A stretch of DNA of 64,000 nucleotides, from assembly GCF_007845675.1 (NCBI RefSeq), contig NZ_VOBR01000002.1:248001-312000 (forward strand), read 5' to 3'. The stretch is from Lentzea tibetensis. GTDB lineage: Bacteria; Actinomycetota; Actinomycetes; Mycobacteriales; Pseudonocardiaceae. The notes beneath the pieces are model-generated. The model was not told the origin of the DNA. It made no database searches and saw only the letters and a list, made by a program, of their open reading frames with translations. Positions 61,491-64,000 of the stretch are shown here, piece by piece. The position numbers and the translations under genes are program-made. How positions within the stretch are numbered: position 1 is the first letter of the stretch; each line of letters starts with the position of its first letter.

Positions 61491-62872
61491 GAGACCAGCT
61501 CCTTCCCGGTGACCGCCCAGTAGGCGGCGCTCATCTTGGCCAGGGTCTCCCGCCACTCGGCGCCCGGATCGGAGTCCGCGACGACGCCGGCGGACGCCCT
61601 GGTGCGGTAGGTGTTCCCGGCGTGCGTGAGGCTGCGGATGCACAACGCGAGGTTCAGCGCGCCGTCGAAGTCGATCAGCCCGAGCGCACCCGCGTAGAGG
61701 CCGCGGCGGCTGGACTCGATCGACTCGATGATCTCCATGGCGCGGATCTTCGGCGCGCCGGTCATCGTGCCGGACGGGAACAGCGCGCGCACCACTTCGT
61801 AGGAATCCACTTCGGACACCCGTCCGACGACCGTCGACACGAGGTGCGCCACGTGCGAGTAGCGGTCAACGGCCAGCATGTCGGGCACGTCGAGCGTGTC
61901 GCGGTCGCAGACCCGGCCGATGTCGTTGCGGCACAGGTCGACCAGCATGACGTGCTCGGCGATCTCCTTGGGGTCGGCGCGCAGTCTCGCCGCGGCCTGC
62001 GGTCCGGCGTCGAGCGGGATCGTGCCCGCGATCGGGCGCATGGTCGCGACACCGTCCTCGAAGCGGACGAACAGTTCCGGGCTCGCGCCGATGACGGTGT
62101 CGCCGGCGAGCCGGGCGAGGTACATGTACGGCGAGGGGTTGCGTTCCCGCAGTCGCCGGTAGACGTCGACGGGCGCGAGCTCGCTCGTGATGCGCAGCTC
62201 GTGCCCGATCTGCACCTGGTAGATGTCGCCGATCGCGATGTGGCCCAGCGCGCGGCGCACGTTGCGCCGGAACGTCGGCTCGTCGGTCTCGTCGACGCAG
62301 ACAGCGGGCGGCACCCGCGCGTCGGCGGGTTCCGGCGCGACGCGAAGCGCGTCCAGCACGGCGTCCGGCTCCAGGTCGGGCCACAGCTCGCTGTGGTGCA
62401 GCAGGAGCTCGGCCTCACCGGACGCGACGTCGAACCGGATCCGGCCCCGGTGCAGCACCACGCACACGTCCGGTGCCCCCGGTTCGCCGGGGATGGTCCT
62501 CGGCAGGTCCTCGACGTAGTGCGCGGTGTCGTAGCCGAAGAACGACAGGAAGCCGAAGCCCGGTGTCCGCGGGAACGCGCTCTGCGCGTCGCGCAACAGG
62601 TCCCACACCCCGCGCCGGTCGGTCAGCGGCAACGAGACGCGTGCCCGCACGGCGGCCACGACGTCCGGCTCCCCGGTGATCCGCACGTCGGTGCCGGTGA
62701 CCGAGATGGTCAGCAGCACACCGAAACCGACCACCGCGTGGCGGCGGTCGGTCGCTGGTCCGGACGGGGACTCGAGCAGGTAGATCTCGTCGTCGCCGAA
62801 CCGTTCGGCGAGCGCGAGGTAGGCGGTCAGCGGGTCGAGTGCCGGCAACGCCCGGCGCTCGGTGGACACCAT
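61487..62872 (-). CDS. TrpE-like chorismate-utilising enzyme
   Basis: 461 residues. Chorismate-binding fold: GDIYQVQIGHELRI, NPSPYMYLARL, GASPELFVRFEDG, PIAGTIPLD, AEHVMLVDLCRNDIGRVC and LFPSGTMTGAPKIRAMEIIE. PIAGT with Ala (not the Lys of PabB PIKGT) favours anthranilate or aminodeoxyisochorismate formation. LLESP near the N-terminus resembles the Trp feedback site of TrpE. With DAHP synthase and the PaaK-like ligase it probably supplies the aryl building block. ATG follows GGGAGG and is 13 bp after the ligase stop. Confidence 0.88.
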   Translation of the reverse strand: MVSTERRALPALDPLTAYLALAERFGDDEIYLLESPSGPATDRRHAVVGFGVLLTISVTGTDVRITGEPDVVAAVRARVSLPLTDRRGVWDLLRDAQSAFPRTPGFGFLSFFGYDTAHYVEDLPRTIPGEPGAPDVCVVLHRGRIRFDVASGEAELLLHHSELWPDLEPDAVLDALRVAPEPADARVPPAVCVDETDEPTFRRNVRRALGHIAIGDIYQVQIGHELRITSELAPVDVYRRLRERNPSPYMYLARLAGDTVIGASPELFVRFEDGVATMRPIAGTIPLDAGPQAAARLRADPKEIAEHVMLVDLCRNDIGRVCDRDTLDVPDMLAVDRYSHVAHLVSTVVGRVSEVDSYEVVRALFPSGTMTGAPKIRAMEIIESIESSRRGLYAGALGLIDFDGALNLALCIRSLTHAGNTYRTRASAGVVADSDPGAEWRETLAKMSAAYWAVTGKELVS

Positions 62873-62885
62873 CGCGGCCTCCCGA

Positions 62886-64000
62886 TCAGGTGGTGTACGA
62901 ATGCCGTGCCGCGGCTTCGCGGGCGGCCTCGACGACGTGGTCCGGTCCGATGCGGTTGTCCTTGATGCGCGCGGCCTTCCAGCTCACGAACGCGCCGGTG
63001 TTGGTGATCGGGTCGAGCTCGGCGTCGACCGCGATGTCCGCGCCCACGCCGAACCGTTCCCGCAGGCGCCGGACGATGCCCCGCACGGCCCCGGTCGCGT
63101 CGCCGTCGAGCAGCTCCAGCCGGACCGTCACGCGGTCACCGGGGTCGATCTCGACCTGGTAGCCGAGACAGCCCGTGACCCCGTTCAGCACCGCGGACTC
63201 GATCTCGGAGGGCTGGAACCTCCCGCCGCCCAGCGCGATGCGGTCGTCGACCCGCCCGATCACCTCGACGAGCCTGCCGGGCATGCCGCAGTCGCACGAT
63301 CCGCCGACCCGCACCAGGTCGCCGGTGCGGTAGCGGATCAGCGGCTTGATCCCGTCGATCAGCATCGTGAGGCACAGCTCGCCCGCGCCGCCGGCGGGTT
63401 CGAGCGTGTCCGGGTCGATCACCTCGACGAGGTAGTTGGGATCGGACAGGTGCAGCCGGTTGCGCACGCACCCGGTCGCGATCGCGAGCGCCTCCTGCGA
63501 GCCGTACAGGCCGGGCAGGACGTCCGCGCCCCAGATGGACTTCACGTTGGCGGCGAACTCCGGTGTGCAGATCTCGCCCAGCACCAGGAACATCTTCACG
63601 CCGAACTCGCCGAGGTCGTACCCGTGGTGCAGCGCGGCCTTCGCCAGGTTGAGGCACAGCGTGGGCGCGCACGCGATCACCTCGACGTTCAGCTCCTTGA
63701 TGAGCCGCAACGCCTTCGCGAAGCCGACCCGGCTCGACTCCGGCCAGATCTTGGCGTGACAGGCGCCGAGGCGCTGTGCGACGTCGCCGAACGTGTCGCC
63801 GAACGCGTACAGCTCGGACGGTCCCATCAGCCCGATGACGGGCATGCGCTCACCGAAGTGGTGCGCGAACATGTCGCGCCACGACCGTTCGACGTGGAGG
63901 TTGCTCCACTCGATGTCCTTGGCGCTGCGCGGACACGGCGTCGGCGGGCCGGTGGTGCCGGTGGTCTCGTAGTAGATCGCGGCCTCGTCGACACCGCCGC
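62886..64000 (-). CDS. PaaK-family aryl-CoA/aryl-AMP ligase, 5' end outside the window
   Basis: Partial: about 371 residues of the C-terminal part; the start lies beyond position 64000. AMP-binding loop YYETTGTTGPPTP is at the window edge, then GLYGSQEALAIATG, RYRTGDLVRVGG and GRVDDRIALGGGRFQPSEIE of phenylacetate-CoA-ligase-like enzymes. These activate aryl acids (phenylacetate, anthranilate and similar) to CoA or carrier thioesters. It lies in one operon with the TrpE/TrpG-like pair, so anthranilate or a derivative is the probable substrate. Confidence 0.9.
   Translation of the reverse strand, partial: GGVDEAAIYYETTGTTGPPTPCPRSAKDIEWSNLHVERSWRDMFAHHFGERMPVIGLMGPSELYAFGDTFGDVAQRLGACHAKIWPESSRVGFAKALRLIKELNVEVIACAPTLCLNLAKAALHHGYDLGEFGVKMFLVLGEICTPEFAANVKSIWGADVLPGLYGSQEALAIATGCVRNRLHLSDPNYLVEVIDPDTLEPAGGAGELCLTMLIDGIKPLIRYRTGDLVRVGGSCDCGMPGRLVEVIGRVDDRIALGGGRFQPSEIESAVLNGVTGCLGYQVEIDPGDRVTVRLELLDGDATGAVRGIVRRLRERFGVGADIAVDAELDPITNTGAFVSWKAARIKDNRIGPDHVVEAAREAAARHSYTT

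Overview
This is GC-rich actinomycete DNA: many GTG starts, long same-strand runs of genes joined by 4-bp ATGA/GTGA overlaps, a SARP regulator, a LAL regulator, an MbtH-like protein and F420-type enzymes. The style suggests Pseudonocardiales (Lentzea/Saccharothrix-like), which is an inference only. No rRNA, tRNA, CRISPR array or insertion sequence was recognised. No stretch over 300 bases lacks a gene; the longest gap is 22313-22548, a divergent promoter region.

Left part (1-16 kb). A Tat-exported amidohydrolase and an orphan sugar-type binding lipoprotein are followed by a GGDEF/EAL protein. A minus-strand operon (4799-9375) then joins an isocyanide synthase (isnA) and its Fe(II)/2-oxoglutarate partner (isnB) to two polytopic GT-C glycosyltransferases. 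It is faced by a divergent LysR gene, with a T-N11-A dyad between them. Housekeeping and orphan genes follow: P450, AraC, a membrane protein plus an N-terminally extended LexA, a secreted HExxH protein, a deazaflavin reductase, YceI and a LAL regulator.

Regulatory hub (19-25 kb). It holds an aminoglycoside-phosphotransferase-like protein, a DUF3267-type membrane protease, a SARP regulator followed by a 47-residue peptide gene, and a UbiA prenyltransferase with a cytosolic histidine kinase and a NarL-type response regulator.

Biosynthetic cluster (25 kb to the right edge, continuing beyond). A DAHP synthase and TrpE/TrpG-like enzymes point to a chorismate-derived aryl acid, with a PaaK-type ligase to activate it. 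The NRPS parts are A-T-Cy-A-T, a free-standing C domain, C-T, A-T and a truncated A-T, with type II thioesterases and an MbtH. Two operons (33461-41431 and 41495-50196) carry ALDH, M24 and M20 hydrolases, aminotransferases, iron alcohol dehydrogenases, a transketolase N subunit with two C subunits, GNAT, acyl ligase, racemase and a stand-alone LeuRS-editing-like protein. They look like a route to one or two unusual amino acids. Two divergent thioesterase/PCP/P450 cassettes resemble systems that beta-hydroxylate a PCP-bound amino acid. A cobalt-type nitrile hydratase with its activator lies beside them, and a DHA2 exporter with a LysR gene probably handles export.

The cluster promoters share one architecture: two TAAC heptamers 11 bp apart, then a TA(C/G)GTT-like -10 element exactly 7 bp downstream. 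It is seen five times (both directions at 33.4 kb and 56.9 kb, and once at 41.4 kb), with a weaker version at 27.5 kb. This is SARP-site geometry and links the scattered operons to the SARP at 21.5 kb. I do not recognise the product; the gene combination does not match a cluster I can name.
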